Positions 39,633 through 48,820 of a DNA stretch of 64,000 bases are shown piece after piece. Location: the NCBI GenBank assembly GCA_035698665.1, contig DASSBN010000068.1, positions 25,706-89,705 of the forward strand, in the 5' to 3' direction. The notes beneath the pieces are model-generated. The model had not been told where the DNA came from and made no database searches. It saw nothing but the letters and a program-made list of their open reading frames with translations. Source of the stretch: DATEOR01 sp035698665 (GTDB lineage Bacteria > Actinomycetota > Thermoleophilia > Gaiellales > Gaiellaceae). The position numbers and the translations under genes were made by a program. Each line of letters opens with the position of its first letter. Position 1 is the stretch's first letter.

Positions 39633-41513
39633 ATGGCCGTTCCTCCTGAACGACGCCGGCCCCGGCGGGGGTCACTCGAGCGGCCGATCTCCGGCCGCAT
39701 CTACCGAGCTGCATGGCTCGTCGTCGCCGTGCCGCTCCTCGTCGCCGCGTTCAGCGTCGGGCAGCCCGTCGCGCTGCAGCAGCCGCGGCTCCCGCCGTCC
39801 TTCGACCGCACGACCGCCGTGCAGTTCGCCACCGAGCTCGCGCGCGACTTCCCGGACCGGCGCCCGGGATCGAGCGGCGCGGAGGGGGCAACCGACTGGG
39901 TCTCGGCGCGGCTCCGCGACTACGAGTTCACCGTCGAGCGGCAGGAGTTCGACGCAGACGTGCCCGGCCTGGGCTCGCAGCACTTCGTCAACCTGATCGC
40001 AACCGCGCCGGCATCTTCCGCCGCGAACGTCCCGCGCTCACAAGACGTGATCGCCGTTGTCGCCCATCGTGACAACATCGGCGGCTCGCCCGGAGCCAAC
40101 TACAACGCCTCGAGCACCGGGGCGCTCCTCGAGCTCGCTCGCGACCTCGGCACCGCCGCCCTCTCGCACACGGTCGTCCTCGTGTCGACGGACGGAGACG
40201 TGTACGGGTCGCTCGGCTCGGCGGAGTTCGCCTCGAACTGGGCGCTCCGCGACCGGCTGGCCGCCGTGATCGACCTCGACGCGATCGGAGGAGCCGGCGC
40301 GCCTCACCTCCATTTCACCGGAGACACGCCGCGAACCCCGGCGTCGACTCTCCTCGCGACGGCGGAGGCAAGCGTCCAGGCGCAGGCCCAGACGACGCCG
40401 CTGCGGCCAAACGCCCTCTCCCAGCTGATCGACCTCGCCTTCCCGTTCAGCCTCTACGGCCAGTCCCCGTTCATCGCCCAGGGCACCCCCGCGGTCACGT
40501 TCAGCACGGCGGGCGCCCGGACGCCGGATGCGAGAGGCGACACCGTCGTGGCCCTCAACCAGGCTCACCTGGACGAGCTCGGAAGGTCGGCGCAGGCGCT
40601 CCTCGGCTCCGTCGACGCGGCCGCGGATGTCGCGAGCGGCACCGAGTCATACGTCTGGACCGGCACCCGCCTGATCCGCGGGTGGACGATCCAGTTCGTC
40701 CTCCTCGGGTGTCTACTGCCGTTCCTGGCCGCGACGGTCGACCTCTTCGCGCGTTGCCGGCGGCGGCACATCGCCCTCCGGCCGGCTCTGCGGAGTCTCG
40801 CCAGCCGCCTCGGCCTTTGGCTCTGGATCGGCGTTCTTCTGCTCTTCTTCTCGTTCAGCGGGATCTTCCCGAACGGAGAGCCGCGCCCGATTGCACCGAG
40901 CTCCCCTGCTGCCGGGGACTGGCCGGTCGTAGCGATCGGGGTGTTCGCCGGGCTCGTCGCGCTCGGCTGGCTCGTGACGAGACCGCGGCTCATCCCGACC
41001 CGCCCGGTCGCCCGCACCGACGAGCTCGGCGGACACCTCGCGGCAATGCTCGTCCTCGGGATCGTCGCCCTCGTCGTCGCGGCGCAAAACCCCTTTGCCC
41101 TGATCTTCATTCTGCCCTCCTTGCACGCCTGGCTGTGGCTGCCCCACGCGTCGGAGCGCGGGCGCCCCGCCGCGCTCGGCGTCTACGCGATCGGCTTCGC
41201 GGGCCCGCTACTCCTCCTCGGCTCGTTCGCGTTTCGCTACGGGCTCGGGCTCGATGCGCTGTGGTATCTCGTCGCGCTGACATCGGTCGGGTTCGTACCG
41301 GTCGCCCTCGTCCTCAGCTTCCTCGTCTGGGGAGCGGCCGCCGCGCAGGTCGGCACCGTCGCAGCGGGCCGCTACGCGCCCTATCCGGCCGCCGGCGAGC
41401 GGCCACGCCGGGGACCGATCCGCGAATCCATCCGGCAGACGGTCCTGCTGACCCGCCGCATGCGGGCTCCGCGCGAGACGCCGGAGGAAGCGGAGTCCGC
41501 GGAAGGAGACTAG
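39633..41513 (+). CDS. M28 peptidase-like membrane protein with degenerate metal site
   Basis: 626 residues. An N-terminal helix (about 25-45), an M28-like extracytoplasmic domain (about 60-330) and six or more helices to about 580. The first ligand pair is kept (H145 and D147 in VAHRDNIGG). The bridging Asp of GANDN is Tyr 157 (GANYN), the EE general-base pair is replaced by DGD, and the last His is not seen, so peptidase activity is doubtful. A TAGACT -10-like box lies about 20 bases before the ATG. It shares its stop (CTAG) with moeA. Confidence 0.8.
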   Translation: MAVPPERRRPRRGSLERPISGRIYRAAWLVVAVPLLVAAFSVGQPVALQQPRLPPSFDRTTAVQFATELARDFPDRRPGSSGAEGATDWVSARLRDYEFTVERQEFDADVPGLGSQHFVNLIATAPASSAANVPRSQDVIAVVAHRDNIGGSPGANYNASSTGALLELARDLGTAALSHTVVLVSTDGDVYGSLGSAEFASNWALRDRLAAVIDLDAIGGAGAPHLHFTGDTPRTPASTLLATAEASVQAQAQTTPLRPNALSQLIDLAFPFSLYGQSPFIAQGTPAVTFSTAGARTPDARGDTVVALNQAHLDELGRSAQALLGSVDAAADVASGTESYVWTGTRLIRGWTIQFVLLGCLLPFLAATVDLFARCRRRHIALRPALRSLASRLGLWLWIGVLLLFFSFSGIFPNGEPRPIAPSSPAAGDWPVVAIGVFAGLVALGWLVTRPRLIPTRPVARTDELGGHLAAMLVLGIVALVVAAQNPFALIFILPSLHAWLWLPHASERGRPAALGVYAIGFAGPLLLLGSFAFRYGLGLDALWYLVALTSVGFVPVALVLSFLVWGAAAAQVGTVAAGRYAPYPAAGERPRRGPIRESIRQTVLLTRRMRAPRETPEEAESAEGD

Positions 41514-42721
41514 GCGAGCGGAAGGTAACGCACCGGGGAGCCGGCGGAGAGCTCTCCCTCTCCAGCCGCCACCTCGATGAGCGCGTCGGCGCGGCCCGTG
41601 CGGGCGATCATGTGCGACTCCTGCCCGGCGATCGGCTCGAGCACGACGTCGTCGCCTTCGCGGTGCGAACGGGCCCGGATGAACTGGTCGCGCTCGGCGT
41701 TTCGCCGCGCCGCAGCCCCGAGGACGCCGAGACGGAAGGCCGGCTCCGGCTCGGGGAGCCCGAGCAGCGCGTTCACCGCAGGCCGAACGAAGAGCTCGAA
41801 CGTGACGAGGACCGAGACCGGGTTGCCCGGCAGGTTGAAAACAAGGTGATCGCGGCGGACGCCGAATGCCACCGGCTTCCCCGGCTTCACCGCGACACCC
41901 CAGAAGATCTCCTCGACCCGCAGGCCGGCTTGCGTCTCGCGCACGAGGTCGTGCGGTCCGACGGAAGCACCGCCGGAGGTGACGAGCATGTCGAAGCCGA
42001 GGAGCGCCCGTTCCATCGCCCGCTCGAGCTCGTCGGCGTCGTCGCTCACGACCCCGAGCTGCGCCGGGACCGCGCCCGCCAGCTGCAGCGCGGTCGCGAG
42101 CAGGAGGCCGTTCGACTCGTAGATCTCCCCGGGGGCCAGCTCCTGTCCGGGCTGCCGGAGCTCCGATCCGGTCACGAGAATCCCGACGCGCGGCCGCTTC
42201 GCGCACTGCACCTCGTGGACGCCGGCGGCGGCGAGAGCGCCGACCTGCGCGGGGCCGAGGCGCATTCCGGGCTCGAGCACGACGTCGCCCGTCGTGACAT
42301 CGCTCCCACGCTCGCGTACGTTCGCGCCCGCAGCAACGGCCTCCCGGACCTCGATCGAATCCCCCGCGTCCTCGACGAGCTCGAGAGGGATGACGGCGTC
42401 CGCTCCTTCGGGCACGGCGCCGCCGGTCGAGATCGCCATCGCCTCACCCCCGCCGAGCGGACGGTCCGAAGGCGAACCGGCAGCGATCCGCGCGACGACG
42501 GGAAGGCCGGCTCCGACCGGCGCCTCCCCGGCACGGACGGCGAAACCGTCCATCGCCGAGCTGGGGAACGGCGGCAGATCGACGAGCGCGGATGCCGGCT
42601 CGGCGAGGACTCGGCCGGCCGCGCGCTCGACGGGAACGCGCTCGGCGTCGAGGCGGTGGGCCCGCTCGAGCACCAGGCGCTGGGCCTCCGAGACCGAGAT
42701 GAGCTTCGTCGCCGTGCGCAC
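41510..42721 (-). CDS. moeA: Molybdopterin molybdotransferase MoeA
   Basis: 403 residues. MoeA domains in order: PFPSSAMDGFAV, PEGADAVIPLE, VTGSEL, LVTSGGASVGPHDLV and NLPGNPVSVLVTFE, with the beta-barrel domain IV at the end. It inserts molybdate into adenylylated molybdopterin made by the MoaB/Mog protein at 30986. GTG start at 42721. Confidence 0.94.
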   Translation of the reverse strand: MRTATKLISVSEAQRLVLERAHRLDAERVPVERAAGRVLAEPASALVDLPPFPSSAMDGFAVRAGEAPVGAGLPVVARIAAGSPSDRPLGGGEAMAISTGGAVPEGADAVIPLELVEDAGDSIEVREAVAAGANVRERGSDVTTGDVVLEPGMRLGPAQVGALAAAGVHEVQCAKRPRVGILVTGSELRQPGQELAPGEIYESNGLLLATALQLAGAVPAQLGVVSDDADELERAMERALLGFDMLVTSGGASVGPHDLVRETQAGLRVEEIFWGVAVKPGKPVAFGVRRDHLVFNLPGNPVSVLVTFELFVRPAVNALLGLPEPEPAFRLGVLGAAARRNAERDQFIRARSHREGDDVVLEPIAGQESHMIARTGRADALIEVAAGEGELSAGSPVRYLPLA

Positions 42722-42731
42722 GGGCGAAAGG

Positions 42732-43946
42732 CTATAGGGGCACTGCGTTCGGGATCAGGTAAGCACACAACCCGAGAGCGAGCAGGCGGGCGGTCCGGTC
42801 CTCCTCCACCGCGGCGAGCGGCACCGCCCAGACGGCGTACCAGGCGATCAGCCAGGGCGTCGCGAGAAGCAGGAAATCCGCGCAAAGGGCCAGCCTGGCG
42901 CGGCCGCGCCAGGCCTCGCGCAGGAGCCACAGATAGGCGAGCGCGAAGAGAACTGCGAAGAGCCCGACTGCGACGTCGTGGGAGATGCCGAGCGAGGAGA
43001 CGCGTGACGGCAGGCTGTAGTGCGCTCCCTCCCGAAGATTCTTCGCCAGAGGCCCGAACGCCTCGAGCCAGCCCGTTCCGTACCGCCAGGAGGCCAGGGC
43101 AAAAACGGCCGCAGCAGTCAACGCGAACCCGAGGTGGCCGACCCGTCGGCCCTGCGCCCGGGCCTCGAGCGCACGCAGAGGGAGGAAGATCACGGCGACC
43201 CACTTGATCGCGATCGCGGCGACCCACGACGCGCCGGCCCACTGCCTGCGCCCCGCTGCCCCGAGCGCGAGCGCGCCGAGCACGAAGCCCATCATCCATG
43301 CGTCGTTGTGCCCGCCTCCGGCGAAATGCACGGCGAGGAGCGGGTTCCAGCCCACAAACGCAGCGGCGAACGCCCTGTCGGTCCCGAGGTACGCCGCGAG
43401 TCCCGTGAGGACGAGCATGGCGAGAGCGCCCAGCGCCTTGTAGATCCAGGCCGCCGCCTCAGGCGAGTCACCGACGGCCGCCGCGTGACCCTCTGACGCG
43501 AAGGTGAAGACGGGCCCGTACACCGTCGTCGTGTCCCGCCAGTTCGCGCCCATCCGCTCGTACGCCGGGTCGTCGGGGAATGAGGAAGGCTCGTCGTCGT
43601 ACGGGTTCCCGCCGTGGACGGCCCCGATCCGTCCGTAATCCCAGTACGTGTACGCGTCGGTCGAAAGGAGGAGCGGCGCGGCCAGGGGAACGAGCTGGAT
43701 CCCGACCGCCACGGCCAGGACCGGCACGAGCGCGGAGACGCCCTGTCGAATCAGGAAGAGCCCGGCGAGATACGCGGCAAACGCGGCGAAGAGAAAGCCG
43801 AGGAAGAGCCAGGACCAGCGCGTGACCCCCTCGGCGTGGTCGGGAGTGAGAAGGGAGTCACCCGGCCACGCACACGCCACTGCGGCGGCGAGGAAGAGCA
43901 GGCAGGCGCCGCCGGCAGCCCAGGCCGCCCTCGCAGTTCCTCTCAA
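42732..43946 (-). CDS. GT-C type polyprenyl-phosphate-mannose/glycosyltransferase-like membrane protein
   Basis: 404 residues with about ten membrane segments. The loop STDAYTYWDYGRIGAVHGGNPYD with its Asp, followed by TTVYGPV, is typical of the MptA/MptB and GT87 family of GT-C mannosyltransferases, which use polyprenol-phosphate sugars outside the membrane. It overlaps the 3' end of the penicillin-binding protein gene by 4 bases, so they are coupled in cell-envelope work. Exact acceptor unknown. Confidence 0.78.
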   Translation of the reverse strand: MRGTARAAWAAGGACLLFLAAAVACAWPGDSLLTPDHAEGVTRWSWLFLGFLFAAFAAYLAGLFLIRQGVSALVPVLAVAVGIQLVPLAAPLLLSTDAYTYWDYGRIGAVHGGNPYDDEPSSFPDDPAYERMGANWRDTTTVYGPVFTFASEGHAAAVGDSPEAAAWIYKALGALAMLVLTGLAAYLGTDRAFAAAFVGWNPLLAVHFAGGGHNDAWMMGFVLGALALGAAGRRQWAGASWVAAIAIKWVAVIFLPLRALEARAQGRRVGHLGFALTAAAVFALASWRYGTGWLEAFGPLAKNLREGAHYSLPSRVSSLGISHDVAVGLFAVLFALAYLWLLREAWRGRARLALCADFLLLATPWLIAWYAVWAVPLAAVEEDRTARLLALGLCAYLIPNAVPL

Positions 43947-46090
43947 CCGGTGTCGGTGCCGACGTCCGCGGTCGTGGTGTTGCCGTTCCCGTTCCCGTTT
44001 CCGTTCCCGTTTCCGTTTCCGTCCCCGTCGCCGTTCCCGTTGTCCTTTCCGCCCTTGTCCGGGGGGGCTACGGGCGGAGCGACAGGTGCGACGTACTCGT
44101 ACTGGCCGTGGAACGGCTCCCAGACGACCGGATTGTTCGGCGGCCCCCAGTCCGGAGGCGGGTTGTTGCCGAACGCGCCGACCGTGAAGAGGCGCCAGAT
44201 CGTCGCGGGGAACGTGCCGCCGGCGACACGAATCCCGTGAACGGCGGTCATCGGGATCTTCGCGTTCGGGTAGCCGACCCAGACGACCGTGGACGCGTTG
44301 GTCGTGATCCCCGCGAACCAGGCGTCGCCGAAGTCATCGGTCGTCCCGGTCTTGCCGCCCGCCGGGAAGCCGGGGTTCGCGCCGGTGCCGGTGCCGGACT
44401 GGATGTTCATCTTGAGGATGCGAGCGACCTGGTAGGCGACGCCGTCCGAGAAGACACGCTTCTGCTTGATCCTGTTCCAGCCCGCTCCCTGGTCGACCTC
44501 GCCGCTCGGCAAAACCACCTTCCGGATCGCCCTCGGCTCCGTGTAGATCCCACCGGCCGCGATCGTCGCGTAGGCAGATGCCATCTCGAGGACGCCGACC
44601 GAGTTGGAGCCGAGGCCGATGGAAGCCACGGGCTCGAGCTTCGTCTTGATCCCCATCTCGTGTGCGAGCGTGACGATCTTCTCAGGGCCGAGATCGAGCG
44701 TGAGCCGCGCATACACGCTGTTGTCTGACCGCAGCGTCGACTGCGTGATCGTCGACGGGCCGTAGTAGCTCCCGTCGTACGTGCTCACATCCCAGGCCTC
44801 GCTCGACGGGTCGGGCTGCCAGTGGAAGGGCGCGGACATGTACGTCGTCGTGTCCGGGTTGATGCCCTCCCTGATCGCCTCGGTGAGCACGAAGGTCTTG
44901 AACGAGGAGCCGGCCTGCCGGCGGCCCTGGGCGGCAAGGTTGAACTGGTTGTTCTTCTTCCCCGGAATCTCGGCCGTCATCGCGCGGATGGCACCGTTCC
45001 TCGGGTTGATGGAGACGAGCGCCGAGGCCGGATCGGTCTTCAGGTTGAGCGTCGACTGCATCGCCTCGGTGGCGAGCTTCTGGAACTTCGGGACGATCGT
45101 CGTGTAGACCTTGAGCCCGCCGCCCCGCACCGTGTTCGCCCCGTACTTGGCGATCAGCTGCTCGCGGACGTAGCTGAAGAAGTACGGCTCGCGGATCCGC
45201 GTGTAGAGCTGGCCGGCGTGGAGCTTCAGAGGCGCGGACACTGCCTTCTGGTGCTGCTCGGCCGTGATATCGCCGGCGGAGTACATCGCTCCGAGCACCT
45301 CGTTCCGCCTCGCCACCGCCTCGGCCGGGCGCTGGAAGGGGTCGTAGATCGAGGGCGCCTGGGGAAGGCCTGCGATCAGGGCCGCCTGGACGAGGCTGAG
45401 GTCGGCGGCGTGCCGGGAGAAGTACGTCTGCGCGGCTGCCTCGATGCCGTAGGCGTGATTGCCGAAGTAGACCTGGTTCAGGTAGCTCGCCAGGATCCAG
45501 TCCTTCGTGTGCGCGTCCTCGACCTTCTGCGCGAGACAGGCCTCCTTGATCTTGCGGTCGAGGGAGACCTCCTTGCCGATGTAGAGATTTCGGACGAGCT
45601 GCTGGGTGATCGTCGACCCGCCCTGCACGATGTGGCCGCTCTTCACGTTCTCGACGGCTGCACGGACGACGCCCTCCCAGTCGATCCCGCCGTGCTCGTA
45701 GAAGCGGCGGTCCTCCACGTCGACGGTTGCGGTCGTCACCCAGTGCGACATCGCGTCGAGCCCGACCGGCTGGCGATTCCGTTCCGCGGGAATCGCGCCG
45801 AGGACCGTGCCGTCCGCCGCGTACACGAACGAGTTCGCGCCGATGGCGACCGGCTTCAGCGACGTGAGGCTGCAGTTCGAGAGGATCCCCGCCGCGCCCG
45901 TGACCGTCGCCGCGACGAAGACCGCGATCGTCCCGAGAACGATGACGAGCGCGAGCAGTACGGCGAAGCGGCGCGACGTGATCTTCTCGCGCTTACGCCT
46001 CTGCCTCCGCCGCCTGCGGCGGTGTGCCGGGTAAAGCGGCGCGCCGTTGCGCCCGTTCCCGTTTCCGTTCCCGTTTCCGTTTCCGGCCAT
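43943..46090 (-). CDS. Class A penicillin-binding protein (GT51 transglycosylase plus transpeptidase)
   Basis: 715 residues. A Gly-Asn tract at residues 3-13 and a basic cytoplasmic tail (about 24-38) precede one membrane helix (about 43-66). GT51: EDRRFYEHGGIDW and GGSTITQQLVRN. Transpeptidase: SSFK (active Ser), SDN and GKTGTT. After a Pro-rich linker the protein ends in a second Gly-Asn/Asp-rich tract. It builds and cross-links peptidoglycan. The DNA for the two tracts includes an identical 34-base repeat, one near each end of the gene. Confidence 0.94.
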   Translation of the reverse strand: MAGNGNGNGNGNGRNGAPLYPAHRRRRRRQRRKREKITSRRFAVLLALVIVLGTIAVFVAATVTGAAGILSNCSLTSLKPVAIGANSFVYAADGTVLGAIPAERNRQPVGLDAMSHWVTTATVDVEDRRFYEHGGIDWEGVVRAAVENVKSGHIVQGGSTITQQLVRNLYIGKEVSLDRKIKEACLAQKVEDAHTKDWILASYLNQVYFGNHAYGIEAAAQTYFSRHAADLSLVQAALIAGLPQAPSIYDPFQRPAEAVARRNEVLGAMYSAGDITAEQHQKAVSAPLKLHAGQLYTRIREPYFFSYVREQLIAKYGANTVRGGGLKVYTTIVPKFQKLATEAMQSTLNLKTDPASALVSINPRNGAIRAMTAEIPGKKNNQFNLAAQGRRQAGSSFKTFVLTEAIREGINPDTTTYMSAPFHWQPDPSSEAWDVSTYDGSYYGPSTITQSTLRSDNSVYARLTLDLGPEKIVTLAHEMGIKTKLEPVASIGLGSNSVGVLEMASAYATIAAGGIYTEPRAIRKVVLPSGEVDQGAGWNRIKQKRVFSDGVAYQVARILKMNIQSGTGTGANPGFPAGGKTGTTDDFGDAWFAGITTNASTVVWVGYPNAKIPMTAVHGIRVAGGTFPATIWRLFTVGAFGNNPPPDWGPPNNPVVWEPFHGQYEYVAPVAPPVAPPDKGGKDNGNGDGDGNGNGNGNGNGNGNTTTADVGTDTG
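43988..44021. repeat. 34-bp direct repeat, copy at 3' end of the penicillin-binding protein gene
   Basis: Built of CCGTTC/CCGTTT hexamers that encode Gly-Asn on the minus strand. Identical base for base, same orientation, to 46052-46085. The two copies are 2064 bases apart, exactly 688 codons. Confidence 0.95.
46052..46085. repeat. 34-bp direct repeat, copy at 5' end of the penicillin-binding protein gene
   Basis: The partner of the repeat at 43988-44021. It covers codons 3-13 of the gene. Identity extends to the choice of synonymous glycine codons (GGA against GGG), which suggests copying or gene conversion rather than independent low-complexity drift. Confidence 0.95.
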
Positions 46091-46842
46091 CAGCCGTAGA
46101 TCCCCTCGGCAAGAAGCCGCTTGTGCGCGCCCGCGCGTATGCCCGCGGCGAGCTTCGCAGCCTGGCCGACGCTACGCGCCCACGCCTCGACCGTGAAGAC
46201 GGCCGACGTGGCGTCCACCTGGGTCAACGTTGCAACGGGGTTCTTGTCAGGCATGGCTTCCGGCGCGCGCCGCGCTTCTTCGACGAGGATGTCGCGTACC
46301 CGCTCGAAATCGCTTCCAACCGGGACGCCGAAGGTGATCTGGGCTCGGTGTTCGAAACTCGAGAGCGTCGCGTTCCGAATCGTATCTGAGGCCATGCGCG
46401 TATTCGGCACGTAGTACCGCGACCCGTCGGCCGCACGAAGCAGGGTGTAGATGAGGCCTATTTCCTCGACGGTACCCGTCGACGGCCCCACCTCCACCTG
46501 GTCGCCGAGTCGAAGCGGTTGCGTAAAGGCGATGAGGATGCCCGCGATCACATTCGAGAGGGTCGACTGGGCCGCGAAGCCGAGGATGAGAGCGATGACC
46601 GCGGACGACGCAAGGATCGACCCGGCCACCGCCTGGACGCCGGGGATGACGAGCAGCGCCGAGAGCACGCCGACGACGATGATCCCCGCCACGATGGTCC
46701 GGCGGATGACGCTGTAGCGCGTCATCACGTTCGGGCTCAGCTTCAGGCGCCGCACGAGAGCACGGTCGATCAGCTTCGCGAGGACGAGCGTTACGACGAT
46801 GACGACGCAGGCGGTCGCAACGTGCTGCCAGAATTCGCTCAC
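46090..46842 (-). CDS. MscS-family mechanosensitive channel
   Basis: 250 residues. Three membrane helices, the pore helix with GSILASSAVIALILGFAAQSTLSNVIAG, then LRLGDQVEVG and GTVEEIGLIYTLLR of the MscS beta domain, and a shorter C-terminal cytoplasmic domain. It would open on membrane tension after osmotic downshock. Start GTG 46842; its stop abuts the penicillin-binding protein ATG. Confidence 0.93.
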   Translation of the reverse strand: MSEFWQHVATACVVIVVTLVLAKLIDRALVRRLKLSPNVMTRYSVIRRTIVAGIIVVGVLSALLVIPGVQAVAGSILASSAVIALILGFAAQSTLSNVIAGILIAFTQPLRLGDQVEVGPSTGTVEEIGLIYTLLRAADGSRYYVPNTRMASDTIRNATLSSFEHRAQITFGVPVGSDFERVRDILVEEARRAPEAMPDKNPVATLTQVDATSAVFTVEAWARSVGQAAKLAAGIRAGAHKRLLAEGIYG

Positions 46843-46854
46843 GGACGGGAGTTC

Positions 46855-47259
46855 TCAGAACGGCAGCGGCTTCCTGCCCGCAAAGCCCTCTTCGAGCCCG
46901 TGCCAGAAGGCGACGCGATCCTCGCCGAGATGCCAGCAAAGCAGCACCAGATCACCGCTTTCGGGATGCTGCGCGGGAAAGTCGACGAGCCCGCGGTCGA
47001 GATCTTTCACCTGCACGCCCGCGGCCTCGAGGTCGGCCACGAGGAGCCCGATCTCGTTCGCGACCTCTTCGACGGCGTCCTGAGCATCCTGGACCCGTGA
47101 AGGATCGAGGCCGCCCCCGTTCCCCGCGACCTTGCGCCGAAGTTGGGCGAGTCGCCGGCCCTCGGACACGAACCTCCCCCGCGCCGCAACGAGGCGCTCG
47201 ACGAGCGGTGCGACGACCCCGAGAGCGTCATTCGCCTCCTGCTCGCTGAAGAGCCTCAT
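46855..47259 (-). CDS. DUF2203 family protein
   Basis: 134 residues, mostly helical (LFSEQEANDALGVVAPLVERL) then LDRGLVDFPAQ and LCWHLGEDRVAFWHG, the DUF2203 signature. Function unknown. ATG at 47259 is only 12 bases from a divergent lipoprotein gene. Confidence 0.85.
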   Translation of the reverse strand: MRLFSEQEANDALGVVAPLVERLVAARGRFVSEGRRLAQLRRKVAGNGGGLDPSRVQDAQDAVEEVANEIGLLVADLEAAGVQVKDLDRGLVDFPAQHPESGDLVLLCWHLGEDRVAFWHGLEEGFAGRKPLPF

Positions 47260-47271
47260 ACATGTTGAATA

Positions 47272-48189
47272 GTGCCGGTCGTGCGCTGCACCCGGCTTCT
47301 TCCCCTGGGACTTCTCCTGGCCGCCCTCGCCGGCGCGGGGTGCGGCGAACGGGCCGAGCCGCTCGGGACGATCGCGCAGCCCTATCCGGTCACGGTGCAG
47401 GGCGCCGGCGACCAGCCCACGGTGCTCCGGGGACGGGCGGAGCGAATCGTCGCCCTCGACCCGGGCTCGGCGGAGATCATCGGCGCGCTCGGCGCCGGTG
47501 ACAGGCTCGTCGGCGTGCCTGCCGGAGTCCGCATCCATGGTGCGAAGCCGGAGCCGGTCGTCCGGCAGACGGGCACGATCGACGTCGATGCGGCGATCGC
47601 CCTGAAGCCGGACCTCGTCGTCGCCACCCAGACCGCCGACCAGATCGACGTGGGGCGCATCCAGCGAGCGACGGATGCCGCGTTGTACATCCAGCCGGCC
47701 GCATCGCTTCGCAACGTCGAGCAGGGCGCCATCGACATCGGCTTCCTGGTCGGCGCCGCTCCCGAGGCGCGGCAGCTGGTCGGGCGGATCGAGCAGGACG
47801 TGGCGACGATCCAGCGGAAGCTCGCGGACGAGCCGCCCGTCTCGGTCTTCGTCGACACCGGATTCTTCATCACCGTCTCGGACCGCTCGCTGCTCGGGGA
47901 TCTCGTCAAGCGGGCCAAAGGAGCGAGCGTCGCCGGCTCGAGCCCGGGCCCCGGCCCGTTTCCGCTGTCGGACCTGCGCGACGCGAACCCGCAGTACTTC
48001 CTCACGACCTCCGACAGCGACACGACGCTCGAGACGCTCCGTGCGAACCCGGTCACCGCCGACCTCGCCGCGGTGCGAAAGAAGCGGGTCGAGGTCGTCC
48101 CGGCCGCGCTCGTGAACCGCGCCGGCCCACGCGTCGCTCAGGGGCTCGAGGCGATCGCCCGGGCTCTGCACCCGGATGCCTTCGAGTAG
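47272..48189 (+). CDS. Periplasmic-binding-type lipoprotein (BtuF/FepB-like)
   Basis: 305 residues. Signal peptide with lipobox LAGAGC, then a class III binding fold: RIVALDPGSAEIIGALGAGDRLVGV, ALKPDLVVATQ and a long linker helix. Such proteins bind cobalamin, heme or iron-siderophore for ABC import. No permease or ATPase gene is next to it. Start GTG 47272 or 47284. Confidence 0.85.
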   Translation: MPVVRCTRLLPLGLLLAALAGAGCGERAEPLGTIAQPYPVTVQGAGDQPTVLRGRAERIVALDPGSAEIIGALGAGDRLVGVPAGVRIHGAKPEPVVRQTGTIDVDAAIALKPDLVVATQTADQIDVGRIQRATDAALYIQPAASLRNVEQGAIDIGFLVGAAPEARQLVGRIEQDVATIQRKLADEPPVSVFVDTGFFITVSDRSLLGDLVKRAKGASVAGSSPGPGPFPLSDLRDANPQYFLTTSDSDTTLETLRANPVTADLAAVRKKRVEVVPAALVNRAGPRVAQGLEAIARALHPDAFE

Positions 48190-48820
48190 CGGCGCGGCCA
48201 TCGACGCGGTCACGATCGACGCGTTCGGCACGCTCGTCGAGCTCGAGAGCCCGGTCGGCCGCCTGCAGGCTGCGCTGGCCGAACGGAACGTCGAGCGCGA
48301 CGAGAAATCCGTCGCGGCGGCCTTCGCCTCCGAGGTCGAGTACTACCTCGTCCACAAAGGTGAAGGAAAGGATGACGAGAGCCTCCTCGACCTGAGGAGA
48401 CGCTGCGCCGGCGTCTTCCTGGAGGGAGTGGCGCCCGAGCTCGGCGCCGAGGAGTTCGCTCCGGCATTCGTCGACTCACTCGTCTTTCGCCCGCTCGACG
48501 GCGTCGTCGACGCGCTCGCGCGGATGAGGCGGGCCGGGCTCGAGCTCGCGTGCGTGACGAACTGGGATGTCGGCATCGGCGAGCAGCTCGAGCGCGCCGG
48601 GCTCGCCCACTACCTCTCGGCAGTCGTCAGCTCGGCCGAGACGGGCGCGGAGAAGCCCGACCCGCGTGTTTTCGCCGAGGCTCTCGGGAGGCTGCGCGTC
48701 TCGCCCGAGCGCGCCATCCACATCGGCGACGACGAGGCCGATCAGGCCGGGGCGCTTGCGGCCGGGCTCGGCTTCGAGCCCCCTCCGCTCGCTACGCTCC
48801 CCGAACGGCTGGGCCTATGA
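48176..48820 (+). CDS. HAD-superfamily hydrolase
   Basis: 214 residues. Motif I TIDAFGTLVELE (nucleophile Asp), motif II in ACVTNWD, motif III GAEKPDPRVF, and motif IV HIGDDEADQAGA. A helical cap lies between I and II. Phosphatase-type; substrate unknown. It overlaps the lipoprotein gene by 14 bases and the next gene by 4. Confidence 0.88.
   Translation: MPSSSGAAIDAVTIDAFGTLVELESPVGRLQAALAERNVERDEKSVAAAFASEVEYYLVHKGEGKDDESLLDLRRRCAGVFLEGVAPELGAEEFAPAFVDSLVFRPLDGVVDALARMRRAGLELACVTNWDVGIGEQLERAGLAHYLSAVVSSAETGAEKPDPRVFAEALGRLRVSPERAIHIGDDEADQAGALAAGLGFEPPPLATLPERLGL

Noticed and set aside
43968..46090. Hexamer repeats as a CRISPR or mobile-element signature
   Set aside because: There are no spacers, and the repeats are coding Gly-Asn tracts inside one intact gene.
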